Positions 1 through 8,209 of a stretch of DNA of 36,221 nt are shown here, one piece after another; the first letter of the stretch is position 1; the number at the start of each line of letters is the position of its first letter. Made by a program: the position numbers and the translations under genes. The notes beneath the pieces are model-generated. The model ran no database searches. It was not told the origin of the DNA and saw nothing but the letters and a program-made list of their open reading frames with translations. This DNA comes from an uncultured bacterium (GTDB lineage Bacteria > Patescibacteriota > Minisyncoccia > Phycocordibacterales > PALSA-1337): assembly GCA_903846945.1 (NCBI GenBank), contig CAINCE010000070.1, positions 1-36,221 on the forward strand. The letters are read 5' to 3'.

Positions 1-1826
1 CCCGCACTCTTTGCTGTAGACACATTCCCCGCAGCATCCTTGGCCCATGCGTAGAGAGTGTATGTTCCTGCAGCAGAGACGGTGTAGGAGGTAGGAGCAG
101 TAGTGGTCCAACCAGTAGCGGAGGCAGCTGGGGCAGTGTTTGTAGTTGTGATCATATACCCTGTCACTCCTACAACATCTGTAGCTGTGAAGGTGGTTAC
201 AGGAACAGAAGCAGGTACTGATGAAACAGTTAATGCAGCAGGTATTGTGAAGGTGGAAACTACTGGAGGTAAGATATCTACCACTGCAGCTAATGTCGTC
301 GTAGAGACAGACGTAGACTGTGTAGAGACGTTAGCAGTAGGTGTAGCGTTGTCATAGGCAGCTACGGAGTAGGTATAGAGGGTGTGGGGATTGAGACCCA
401 TGTTCTGGAAAGTCGTTCCAGTACTGTTCACGTAGAAGTTGCCATTGATATATATCTTGTAGCCTTGTAGTCCTGTACCTCCGACATTGTCTGTAGAAGC
501 GCTCCATGAGAGGTTCACCTGTGTAGGAGAGACAGATGTGACGCGGAGATTGGTTGGAACGGAAGGAGCGGTAACATCACCTGTTACAGTAGTTGCGGCT
601 GGTATGGTTACATTTACTGACTTGTATACATATGTACCTGTAATATTAGGTAATTGAGATGTGTAACATCCTAGTTGGATATATCCTGTAGTACCAGCAT
701 TACGCATACCTACGGTTACATTGTTAGCGGGGATGGTGACAGTGATGCTGTCGTTAGCACCTTTCACTACCCCTAGTAAAGAACCGAAACTCTGTTGGAG
801 GTAGTTGTTACCGATAGATTCGATGTTACAGCTAGTCAGACCTGTGGTTGTCCATGAGAGAGTGGCTGACTGACCTCTAACTAGAGTGGAAGGAGTGATG
901 GTGAAGGTATTGATGGTAGGAGTAACAACAGGAGTGGCTGTTGGAGCAGTTGTGAACTGTTGGGCGATCTTCCCTGTCTGACTGTTAGCAGTAGATCTCA
1001 CCTGGAAGTAGTACATGGTATTAGGAGTGAGACCTGTGAGAGTGACAGAGTGAGAAGTAGAGAGAGCGGAGTCTAGGGCGGTATGACTGGTGTAGTTACT
1101 TGAGAACCTCTCATTGGTTAGACCATAGTAGACTTGGGTGTCAGCTGGGATATTGGTAGACCAGGTGATGGTGGCACCAGTAGAAGAGACTGTAGGAACA
1201 GCGACACCGGTGATAACTGGTGGGTAGGTTGGAGCTGGTGTGGAAGGGGTTGTGGTGACATTCAGTGTGGCATACATGGAGGCATGGCCAGTACCTGTAG
1301 TAGACGATGGGAAGGTGGATGGCATGGCACCATAGGTATATGGAGCTGCTTTGTAGGAACCAGAGGTACTCCATGGGAAGTATAGGTTGTTGTCGTTGGT
1401 GAGGTATGTGAGCCAGTAGGTACCAGCGGTGAGAGATCTAGCTGTTACAGGAGAGGTGTTCCAGCCTGTAACTGGTGTGATCTCGTTGGTTTCGGCTACT
1501 TTGGCACCACTACTGTCGTATACACCTAGTCGAAGCTTGCCTGAAGCAGTAGTGACATAGAAACTCATAGACTGGACTGTAGCAGTCTGTGAAAGTGTAA
1601 ATTGTTGTGCGACTAGATAGTTACCGTCTCCATGATCATCTTGCTGAGAGAGTTTAGAGTTGGTCTCCCCCATAGTTATGGTTGACTGTGTCACCTGTGC
1701 TACCTGAGTCTGTGGAGCTACTGTAGCTATGTTGGTAGATGGGTTTTGGGTCACGATCACAGAGAGCAGTGCTCCTACACCTATGACTGCTGCCAAGAGA
1801 GCTAGGGCTATTTGGTTGGGTTTCAT
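1..1826 (-). CDS. Secreted fibronectin type III / Ig-like repeat protein (3' end outside window)
   Basis: An open frame of 608 codons runs from an ATG at 1824-1826 to the window edge without a stop. The N-terminus (MKPNQIALALLAAVIGVGAL) has a lysine followed by a hydrophobic segment, so it reads as a signal peptide or membrane anchor. After it come a Thr/Ser-rich beta-sandwich-like domain (about residues 55-190), an FnIII-like domain (about 203-293, with a TITWSTN strand and a GLTPNTMYYFQVRS strand), an Ig-like segment (about 303-410, SATLSWTTTGLTSC), a second FnIII domain (about 420-512, VNLSWSASTDNVGG and YTYSVAAYD) and the start of another repeat that ends in WAKDAAGNVS. This composition is typical of extracellular adhesin or filament proteins. 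The partner or ligand cannot be named. No Shine-Dalgarno precedes the ATG. Missing from the window are the C-terminus and any sorting signal. Confidence 0.85.
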   Translation of the reverse strand, partial: MKPNQIALALLAAVIGVGALLSVIVTQNPSTNIATVAPQTQVAQVTQSTITMGETNSKLSQQDDHGDGNYLVAQQFTLSQTATVQSMSFYVTTASGKLRLGVYDSSGAKVAETNEITPVTGWNTSPVTARSLTAGTYWLTYLTNDNNLYFPWSTSGSYKAAPYTYGAMPSTFPSSTTGTGHASMYATLNVTTTPSTPAPTYPPVITGVAVPTVSSTGATITWSTNIPADTQVYYGLTNERFSSNYTSHTALDSALSTSHSVTLTGLTPNTMYYFQVRSTANSQTGKIAQQFTTAPTATPVVTPTINTFTITPSTLVRGQSATLSWTTTGLTSCNIESIGNNYLQQSFGSLLGVVKGANDSITVTIPANNVTVGMRNAGTTGYIQLGCYTSQLPNITGTYVYKSVNVTIPAATTVTGDVTAPSVPTNLRVTSVSPTQVNLSWSASTDNVGGTGLQGYKIYINGNFYVNSTGTTFQNMGLNPHTLYTYSVAAYDNATPTANVSTQSTSVSTTTLAAVVDILPPVVSTFTIPAALTVSSVPASVPVTTFTATDVVGVTGYMITTTNTAPAASATGWTTTAPTSYTVSAAGTYTLYAWAKDAAGNVSTAKSA

Positions 1827-1849
1827 ATGATTAATGGTAAATGGAAAAC

Positions 1850-1865
1850 CGTCGCGTTTGCGACG
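1850..1865 (-). promoter_or_regulatory. GC-rich hairpin in the leader of the FnIII gene
   Basis: A perfect 6-bp stem (CGTCGC/GCGACG) with a 4-nt loop sits 24 bases upstream of the FnIII start codon, and on the minus strand it is followed by GTTTTCC. It could be a leader hairpin or a weak attenuator. Only the inverted repeat itself is seen; the function is inferred. Confidence 0.35.
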
Positions 1866-1994
1866 TTATCTTCCACTTTGATTGTTACGTTTTGTAATAG
1901 TAATAACGACACCAATTATCCCCTTCCCTGGAGAGAATTAGTGTATATATTGTACCTTAGAGACTATTAGAAACGGAGGAGATTGTGGGGATAA

Positions 1995-2021
1995 CTAAAA
2001 AGGAACCGTCAAAGTTCCCTT
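1995..2021 (-). terminator. Intrinsic terminator of secA
   Basis: On the minus strand, an 8-bp stem (AAGGGAAC with GTTCCTTT, one G-U pair) around a 7-nt loop is followed directly by a run of T. It lies about 30 bases past the secA stop, which is the expected place for a Rho-independent terminator. Confidence 0.8.
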
Positions 2022-2049
2022 CTAACTGATGAGTTCCGGTCTATCAATG

Positions 2050-4839
2050 TTACTTTCCTATGCCGTGGCACTTCTTGTATTTCTTGCCGCTACCACAAGG
2101 ACAAGGATCATTTCTACCGACTTCAGCTTCTTTCTTTTGACCCGCACCACTCTCCGAACCATCTCCTGCGCCGATGATCTGAGCATTTTCATGGATCTCT
2201 CGAAGTTCCGCTTTGATGCCACCATCATTTGCTTTAACTTGCTGGCCATTCACAACCGGCACAATGTTCGGCAAAATTCTAGCGATCTGCTCCGTCATAG
2301 CTATCTGCATCTCCTTGAAAAGTCTTAGACCCTCTTTCTTGTACTCAACTAATGGGTCTCGCTGACCATATGCTCGCAGATTCACACTGCTCCTCGTGTA
2401 GTCCATAACTTCGAGGTGTTCGACCCAATACATGTCGATGACTTGTAATAGGATGATACGGACCGACTGCAGGAATGCCTCACGACCGAATTCTGCAATC
2501 TTCCTGGAAATGATTGATTGGATAGCTGTAGAATCATTGGAATTAGGATCACTTCCCTCCACCGCGCCAACCAATCTATTTAACTCAACCTCTACATCAT
2601 CAATAGAACCCAATAGCAGTCGGCGGCGCATACCATAAATATTCGTCCTCTGTTTATTGATAACGTCGTCAAATTCTAGAACATGCTTACGAGAGTCAAA
2701 ATTAAAGCCTTCAATCTTTTCCTGTGCAGATTCCAACGACTTTGAAATGATCTTATGTTCTATTGCTTCATCTTCCGGCATACCGAGTCGGCCCATCATT
2801 GATTTCAATGTGTCTGACGCAAAGACACGCATTAGTGAATCCTCGAGCGAAACGAAAAACTGAGTCTCTCCAGGATCACCCTGACGGCCAGAACGACCGC
2901 GGAGCTGATTGTCGATGCGTCTAGCTTCGTGTCGCTCTGTTCCTAGAACGAACAAACCACCAGCTTTTTTTATCTCATCTGCCAACTCCGGAGTATTTGG
3001 ATTGCCACCGAGTTTGATATCCACTCCGCGACCCGCCATGTTCGTAGCGATGGTGACGCCACCCTTCTTGCCGGCTTGGGCGATGATCTCTCCCTCTCTC
3101 TCATGATTCTTGGCATTCAATATCTCATGAGGAATGCCCTCTGCTTTCAGGAATTGTGACAAGACTTCATTCTTCTCTATAGAAACCGTACCGATCAATA
3201 CTGGTTGACCTTTACTATGGAGATCCTTGACCTTGCGAGATATCGCCTTGTATTTACCGATCTCGGTGCGGAATATCTGGTCATTCTGATCTTTACGAAC
3301 GGCTGGTACATTTGTGGGAATCGAATACACCTCGAGACCATACACTTTGTAAAATTCTTCACTAGAAGTTGCAGCAGTTCCGGTCATACCTGACAATTTT
3401 GGATACATGCGGAAAAAGTTCTGGAATGTTATAGATGCATATGTGCGTGACTCTTGCTGTATCTTTACACCCTCTTTGGCTTCTATAGCCTGATGCAATC
3501 CTTCGGACCAGCGACGACCTGGTTGTAGACGACCAGTGAATTCATCGACGATAACTATCTCATCATTCTTGACGACATATTCCTTGTCCACATGATACAG
3601 TGCCTTGGCACGAATGGCGGTTTCTAGATGATGTACAAATTTGATACTTTTGTCAGTGTAAATATTGTCTACTCCGAGAGCTTTTTCGGCTTTGGTGATA
3701 CCTTCTGGGGTCAATGAAATGGCGCGGTGTTTTTCCTCTTTTGTATAATCAGTATCCTCAATGAATGATGCAACCATACCAGCAAACTGCTTGTAAGTAG
3801 ACTCTGCCTCACGAGTCGGTGCAGAGATGATGAGTGGTGTGCGCGCCTCATCGATCAATATTGAGTCGATCTCATCCACGATGGCGTAGTTAAAATCTCG
3901 CTGGCGCAATTTCTCACGACTGTATTCGAGGTTATCTCGCAAATAATCAAAACCAAACTCATTGTTGGTTCCATATGTAATGTCTGCCATGTATGCTTCG
4001 TGCCTAGTGCATGGTCGTAAATATTCATGAACTACTTTGAATCCGCCGACTATGTCCCTCTGCTTATCGAAATCATCTACAGAAAGTGATGTGTCAGATT
4101 TTGAGGGTTTAGGGTTTAGGGGATAGGGGTTAGGGTCTTGTTCTGATTTCTTTGTGCTGACTATACCCTCGACCCTTCCGCCAGCTGGCAGACCTAGACC
4201 CTTGTTTGTATGCGCCGAATCATATATAAAACTCGACTCATGATTGATAACTGCGATAGAAAGTCCGAGGAATGAATATATCTGACCCATCCACACCGCA
4301 TCGCGCCTAGAGAGATAGTCGTTCACCGTGACGATGTGAACACCCTTACCAGTGAGAGCATTTAGATACGCTGGCAATGTTGCGACGAGAGTCTTTCCTT
4401 CTCCAGTACGCATCTCAGCTATAGCGCCACTATTTAGGACCATACCACCGATGAGCTGTACATCAAAATGTCTCTGACCGAGAGTCCTACGTGCCGCCTC
4501 ACGAACTACCGCAAAGGCTTCAGGAAGGATTTCTTGCATGATTTTATTCTGCACTTCATTTGAGGGTATAGGGTTTAGGGTATAGGGTTTAGAGTTTAGG
4601 GGATAGGGTTTAGGGTCTTTGGCAGAGTTAATTGTGTTTTCTATACCCTCGACCCTTCCGCCAGCTGGCAGACCTAGACCCTGCAGTTTGTTTCTAAACT
4701 CATCCGTCTTCGCCCTTAGTTCCGCATCAGAAAGAGCCCGAATCTGTGCTTCGAGAGCATTTATCTTGGTTACTGTAGGTTGGAACTCCTTTACACCTCT
4801 AGTATGAGATTCCCCCATTAATCTGCTGAAAAATGACAT
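2050..4839 (-). CDS. secA: Preprotein translocase ATPase SecA with two in-frame repeat insertions
   Basis: SecA is the motor that drives unfolded preproteins through SecYEG. The 929-aa product has the Walker A stretch MRTGEGKT (143-150), the conserved VTVNDYLSRRDA region, TYGTNNEFGFDYLRDN, the Walker B/DEAD-like VDEIDSILIDEARTPL (about 321-336), the GTAATSSEEF and NMAGRGVDIKLGG helicase motifs, and a C-terminal zinc-binding CPCGSGKKYKKCHG. Two segments are foreign to the family: residues about 54-97 and 214-250 both begin with GLGLPAGGRVEGI and continue into Pro/Asn-rich PYPLN text. They fall in loops on either side of the first nucleotide-binding motifs, and the frame is kept. There is no clear Shine-Dalgarno upstream, and a small GCCTT/AAGGC hairpin (4847-4860) lies just before the ATG. 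Confidence 0.98.
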   Translation of the reverse strand: MSFFSRLMGESHTRGVKEFQPTVTKINALEAQIRALSDAELRAKTDEFRNKLQGLGLPAGGRVEGIENTINSAKDPKPYPLNSKPYTLNPIPSNEVQNKIMQEILPEAFAVVREAARRTLGQRHFDVQLIGGMVLNSGAIAEMRTGEGKTLVATLPAYLNALTGKGVHIVTVNDYLSRRDAVWMGQIYSFLGLSIAVINHESSFIYDSAHTNKGLGLPAGGRVEGIVSTKKSEQDPNPYPLNPKPSKSDTSLSVDDFDKQRDIVGGFKVVHEYLRPCTRHEAYMADITYGTNNEFGFDYLRDNLEYSREKLRQRDFNYAIVDEIDSILIDEARTPLIISAPTREAESTYKQFAGMVASFIEDTDYTKEEKHRAISLTPEGITKAEKALGVDNIYTDKSIKFVHHLETAIRAKALYHVDKEYVVKNDEIVIVDEFTGRLQPGRRWSEGLHQAIEAKEGVKIQQESRTYASITFQNFFRMYPKLSGMTGTAATSSEEFYKVYGLEVYSIPTNVPAVRKDQNDQIFRTEIGKYKAISRKVKDLHSKGQPVLIGTVSIEKNEVLSQFLKAEGIPHEILNAKNHEREGEIIAQAGKKGGVTIATNMAGRGVDIKLGGNPNTPELADEIKKAGGLFVLGTERHEARRIDNQLRGRSGRQGDPGETQFFVSLEDSLMRVFASDTLKSMMGRLGMPEDEAIEHKIISKSLESAQEKIEGFNFDSRKHVLEFDDVINKQRTNIYGMRRRLLLGSIDDVEVELNRLVGAVEGSDPNSNDSTAIQSIISRKIAEFGREAFLQSVRIILLQVIDMYWVEHLEVMDYTRSSVNLRAYGQRDPLVEYKKEGLRLFKEMQIAMTEQIARILPNIVPVVNGQQVKANDGGIKAELREIHENAQIIGAGDGSESGAGQKKEAEVGRNDPCPCGSGKKYKKCHGIGK
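4100..4202 (-). repeat. In-frame composite repeat in secA, copy 2
   Basis: This copy has two blocks. Block A (4161-4202) is identical over 42 bp to 4641-4682 and contains the near-palindrome TCCGCCAGCTGGCAGA. Block B (about 4100-4140) is built of TTAGGG-like units. The copy encodes the extra SecA residues from about 214 to 247. A perfect version of the palindrome core occurs in the ATP-grasp gene at 32633-32648. Confidence 0.85.
4559..4682 (-). repeat. In-frame composite repeat in secA, copy 1
   Basis: Block A (4641-4682) matches 4161-4202 over 42 bp without a difference. A linker follows, then a longer block B (about 4559-4619) of GGGTTTA/GGGTATA-like units. It encodes SecA residues from about 54 to 94. 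The two copies lie exactly 480 bp (160 codons) apart in block A. Linkers and block B lengths differ, so this is not a simple recent duplication of one stretch. Confidence 0.85.
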
Positions 4840-4938
4840 GGAAATAGCCTTGTATAAGGCAATGGAACTCTAGCACATTTCAGCCGATTTTGGGAGGTGG
4901 TATATGGGACCATGAACAAGTGTGACTGTGTCCACTTT

Positions 4939-6171
4939 CTAAATTGTATCGTGACCTAGAAAGTAATCGAATATATTATCCTTATGGATTAATTTGGCCT
5001 CAAAGTTTTTATAATCTTTTTTCCACATCAGAGGAATCTTTTGATTCTGATCTTTCCACTTACATTCAAATATTTTATACTCCTCACCACCCCTATACTC
5101 CTCAACGAAATCGATCTCCTGACCCTGTTTCGTTCTCCAGAAATATACTTTGCTTTCCGCATTGTTATAAAAATGTTGTTTCATCTTTTCAGAAACAAAG
5201 AAGTTTTCAAATAGCGCCCCAACATCAGTTCGTTTTTCCAATGGTTCAAAGTTGTCTACCAGTGCATTCCTAATGCCATTATCATAAAAATATATCTTAT
5301 TGAGACGGCTTATTTCCTTCCTCTTGTTCTTATGAAGTGGAGGAATAGTGAAAATGATGAATGCTTGCTCCAATATCCCGATATATGAGCGCACAGTATC
5401 CCTATTAACTGATAAAGTCCTAGCTATTTCACTATAGGATACTTCATTTCCTACTTGCAAAGCTAGCAACCTGAGCAAATCAAAAATTACCTTTGGTTTC
5501 CTGATACCTTCATACGAAAGTAAGTCTTTGTACAAATAATCACTTGAAAGAGTTTTCAAAATCTCCTTCCTATTTATTTCTGCAGAAACAACTTCAGGGT
5601 ATGATCCGAAAACTAGTAAGTCTCGCAATCTACTTCTCAACCCATCACCGTATGCCAGCGACATTTCCTTGACTGATAATGGAAAAAGATAAAATTTCCA
5701 ATTTCTTCCAGTCAGTGGCTCATTCACTTTATTTGCCAGATCAAATGATGATGACCCTGTTGCGATAACTTGTAGATCACCGTAATTATCAGCTATTATT
5801 TTGAGAGTTAAACCGATGTTCTCGACTCTTTGTGCCTCATCTATAATGATCAAACTTTCTTTTCCAAAATACTTTCTTAAATCATCTATTGATTTTGGCT
5901 CCAAACTTTTTGCAACAGCAGGATCGTCACAAACTATTATCTTACTATTTGGATACTTCTTTTGAATTTCTTTGCATAAAGTCGTCTTTCCGACCTGTCT
6001 CGGTCCATAGATGATGATAATCTTGCCTTTATAGAGCTTTTCTAATATTGGTACATAGTTTTCACGTTGGAATATAAGCATATTTTGAGTATTTATAACA
6101 AACGCGATTACGATAGTGTTTACTATATACCATTTGTTTTCATTGTCAATTATGTTCAGTAGCTTGAACAT
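4939..6171 (-). CDS. AAA family ATPase with DUF4143 C-terminal domain
   Basis: The protein belongs to the AAA_14/DUF4143 group, a widespread set of ATPases whose role is largely undefined. Walker A is GPRQVGKT at residues 56-63, Walker B is LIIIDEAQ at about 107-114, and the sensor-like IATGSSSFDL follows. A winged-helix-like stretch (about 240-275, SYSEIARTLSVNRDTVRSYI) precedes a C-terminal nuclease-like domain with YFWRTKQGQEIDFVEE and FECKWK, as in restriction-endonuclease-fold DUF4143 domains. The listed start has a weak AAGGG upstream. An internal Met at residue 31 (6081) sits closer to the usual family start, so the first 30 residues are doubtful. It lies between secA and murB in the same direction, with no functional link visible. 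Confidence 0.9.
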   Translation of the reverse strand: MFKLLNIIDNENKWYIVNTIVIAFVINTQNMLIFQRENYVPILEKLYKGKIIIIYGPRQVGKTTLCKEIQKKYPNSKIIVCDDPAVAKSLEPKSIDDLRKYFGKESLIIIDEAQRVENIGLTLKIIADNYGDLQVIATGSSSFDLANKVNEPLTGRNWKFYLFPLSVKEMSLAYGDGLRSRLRDLLVFGSYPEVVSAEINRKEILKTLSSDYLYKDLLSYEGIRKPKVIFDLLRLLALQVGNEVSYSEIARTLSVNRDTVRSYIGILEQAFIIFTIPPLHKNKRKEISRLNKIYFYDNGIRNALVDNFEPLEKRTDVGALFENFFVSEKMKQHFYNNAESKVYFWRTKQGQEIDFVEEYRGGEEYKIFECKWKDQNQKIPLMWKKDYKNFEAKLIHKDNIFDYFLGHDTI

Positions 6172-6220
6172 TATGTTCCCTTGAATTCTATCCCAAAAAA
6201 ACTACTTCTCCCCCCACATA

Positions 6221-7246
6221 TCATGCCACCGCCCATTCTACTTCACCCTCTATCACTATACCTGTTTTTTCTTTCACGAGACGCATCAACTCATTTGCGA
6301 GATTTAGCACTTCTGTCGCAGTCGCACCAGGCTTGGCGACGAGCACGAGCGCTTGCTTTTCATAGACACTAACATTACCTACACTCAAACCTTTTGCATT
6401 ACATATCTTGTCCAAGATATACCCAAGAGAAACTTTCACTCGACCATCATGCTCGACGAATCCTGGGAGCTCTGGATACTCGGATCTCAAGTCTGCAAAT
6501 CGTGCAGCTTCGATCACTGGATTCTTGAAATATGAACCTGCCGTTCCCCACATCGTCCAATCAGGCAATTTACTTTTACGAATCTCTATGACAGCATCTC
6601 TCACCTCTTTCAAACTAGGCTTCGTCATATCTTTCTCAACAAAATATTTTTGCAATGCCCCATACTCGATATTGAGCTCGCCCAGTTTACATAGACGAAA
6701 TCTAACTCTCGTTACGATGTAATGACCCTTTTCGTGCTTGAATATGCTATCACGATATGAAAATTTGCAATCGAGCTGCGACAACTCGACGAACTGCATC
6801 GTGCTCGTATCCAGAACTCTCACTGACACGATAACCTTCGAGACCTCAGCACCATATGCACCAATATTCTGAACAGGTGAAGCACCGACTTTTCCTGGTA
6901 TTGCCGACAGATTTTCGATACCAAATAGATCCTTTTCGACAGTCTCTCTAACTAGATTTTCCCAATCCTCACCCGCGAAAGCATCGACAACAGAATAGAG
7001 AGTCCCGTCATCGGTAAATGTCCTCCCCATGATTTCGTTCTTGATAATGAGGCCAGCATATCCCGAGTCAGAGAACAATAGATTTGATCCGCCACCTATG
7101 ACCAGAAATGGCAACCCCTCTCCTTTCGCGTACCTTACTGCCTCCACCAACCCATCCTCAGTTGCAACTGCGCAAAAAAATCTGGCAGGACCGCCGATTT
7201 TGAATGTGGTATATGGTGCGATTAGTATATTTTCTTGAATATTCAT
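6221..7246 (-). CDS. murB: UDP-N-acetylenolpyruvoylglucosamine reductase MurB
   Basis: MurB reduces UDP-GlcNAc-enolpyruvate to UDP-MurNAc with NADPH and FAD, an early cytoplasmic step of peptidoglycan synthesis. The 341-aa product shows the FAD-binding start TTFKIGGPARFF (13-24), VIGGGSNLLFSD (49-60), the IPGKVGASPVQNIGAYGAEV loop (116-135), YRDSIFK (164-170), the proton-donor serine in AGSYFKNP (S238) and a C-terminal glutamate in GEVEW (E335). Length is normal. No strong Shine-Dalgarno is visible. Immediately upstream is a structured region whose wobble pairs argue for plus-strand transcription, although a role as murB leader is not excluded. Confidence 0.97.
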   Translation of the reverse strand: MNIQENILIAPYTTFKIGGPARFFCAVATEDGLVEAVRYAKGEGLPFLVIGGGSNLLFSDSGYAGLIIKNEIMGRTFTDDGTLYSVVDAFAGEDWENLVRETVEKDLFGIENLSAIPGKVGASPVQNIGAYGAEVSKVIVSVRVLDTSTMQFVELSQLDCKFSYRDSIFKHEKGHYIVTRVRFRLCKLGELNIEYGALQKYFVEKDMTKPSLKEVRDAVIEIRKSKLPDWTMWGTAGSYFKNPVIEAARFADLRSEYPELPGFVEHDGRVKVSLGYILDKICNAKGLSVGNVSVYEKQALVLVAKPGATATEVLNLANELMRLVKEKTGIVIEGEVEWAVA

Positions 7247-7258
7247 CGTGGTATGTCC

Positions 7259-7467
7259 AGTCCTTCACAGCAAAGAAGGGTGAAGGGGACTTGTGAGCGT
7301 GTCTGACGCGTGAGGATGCGAATACTTGGAGCATCCGCAAGACTCATTGAGGATTTTCGAGTGAAACGAGAAAAGCCCAATGAGTAGACAGTTCCTGTAA
7401 GGAACACGAGGAATTTTTCAGCAGAAAAATATCCGTGCCCCTGAACTCTTCTTTGTTGTGAAGGACT
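7259..7467 (+). ncRNA. Candidate structured noncoding RNA closed by a 30-bp helix
   Basis: Arms 7259-7288 and 7438-7467 are inverted repeats matching at 26 of 30 positions. Read as plus-strand RNA, two of the four mismatches become G-U pairs and the other two form a tandem G-A/A-G mismatch, while on the minus strand they would be A-C and U-C clashes. Inside are at least five hairpins: GCGT/ACGC (7297-7309), GGATGC/GCATCC (7314-7336), a long arm from ACTCATTG to CAATGAGT (7342-7385), GTTCC/GGAAC (7391-7405) and ATTTTTC/GAAAAAT (7413-7430). No ORF fits. I do not see hallmarks of RNase P RNA, tmRNA, SRP RNA or 6S RNA. A transposable element with terminal inverted repeats is the main alternative. 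Confidence 0.55.
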
Positions 7468-7481
7468 ACATGTTTGCGCCC

Positions 7482-7937
7482 AATGATGGCGACGGGTGCG
7501 AGCTCCAAATAAAAATGTTTAAATTTAATGTGAGTACAACCGTCGCCGTCATTTGGTACAATCCTCTATTAGTATAACAACAAGTGAGGATTTGTGGAAG
7601 CTCGTCGCATTCACAGCTCGCATTCACATAATCCGAGCGCAGTTGGTATATGAGCTTTTCGAATATATCGCGACTTGCCCCATTACGCAAAAGGCCCCCG
7701 AGGGGGACACTTTGCGAAACATTTGCTTTGGATACGCCCACACGATTACTCACCTACCGAATATAACATTATTTTGCGGGGAATTCAATGTAGGTTGTGG
7801 ATAAGTCGCCCATTTCTGTACCTTGCTGGTAATTTGGATACATAATACTTGGAAGTTGTTAACACCTCGTGTGGTGGTAGTCTGTTGTTGAGCGCTCATT
7901 TTGGGAGTCTCGGGGGAGGTGTGGTACTAAATAATGC
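7482..7937 (+). ncRNA. Possible continuation of the structured transcript (no gene seen)
   Basis: Between the closed element and the terminator there is no recognisable protein. Stems visible are 7482-7495 with 7540-7553 (14 bp including one U-G that pairs only as plus-strand RNA), CGCAAA/TTTGCG at 7686-7716 enclosing a CCCC/GGGG hairpin, and a pairing of ACACCTC (near 7861) with GAGGTGT (near 7916). Short ORFs in several frames show no known motif. From 7967 to 8123 I see nothing that I can name. Confidence 0.3.
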
Positions 7938-7966
7938 CACTTTCCCTAGGGAAAGTGAGATTTTTC
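7938..7966 (+). terminator. Intrinsic terminator ending the noncoding region
   Basis: CACTTTCCC and GGGAAAGTG form a perfect 9-bp stem around TA, followed by AGATTTTTC on the plus strand. No plus-strand protein gene precedes it, which suggests that it ends a noncoding plus-strand transcript. Confidence 0.6.
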
Positions 7967-8123
7967 AACAATGCCCCGCCCTGGTTGAGAAACTTCTTCG
8001 ACCCAAACTTTTTTTCAAAATCTGCTTATTACGGGATAAGTCTATTTTTGATCTCATAAGGAGACATCCCTCCCCGCTCCATATACAAAAGCGTCAACTT
8101 TCTTGACACTTTTTCATAGGAGG

Positions 8124-8172
8124 CAAAACCCACACACTACACTCACCCATTTGATTCATGAGTGCAGTATGT
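8124..8172 (-). terminator. Probable terminator of the O-antigen-ligase-like gene
   Basis: Arms 8131-8144 and 8159-8172 pair over 14 positions. The two mismatches become G-U pairs only on the minus strand. A GGGTTTTG tract follows on that strand. It lies about 40 bases past the ligase stop. Confidence 0.55.
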
Positions 8173-8209
8173 ATGTGAGGTTAGTCATATGGATAAGTGA
8201 ATATTTTCC

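Noticed and set aside
1-1385. Plus-strand ORFs at 103-357 and 1134-1385
   Set aside because: They are antisense shadows of the minus-strand FnIII protein, which is open through the whole stretch.
4100-4619. TTAGGG-like text as real chromosome-end telomere repeats
   Set aside because: The units are short, degenerate, inside coding frames and translated as part of SecA.
7466-7804. Overlapping ORFs of 83-95 codons on both strands between murB and the ligase gene
   Set aside because: They contain no recognisable motif, lie over strong RNA-like helices and have no Shine-Dalgarno, so I treat them as chance frames.
7790-7806. Perfect DnaA-box-like TGTGGATAA, with GGATAAG-type relatives near 8033 and 8190, as a possible replication origin
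   Set aside because: There is one exact box only, with no cluster, no dnaA or dnaN gene and no clear AT-rich unwinding block beside it.
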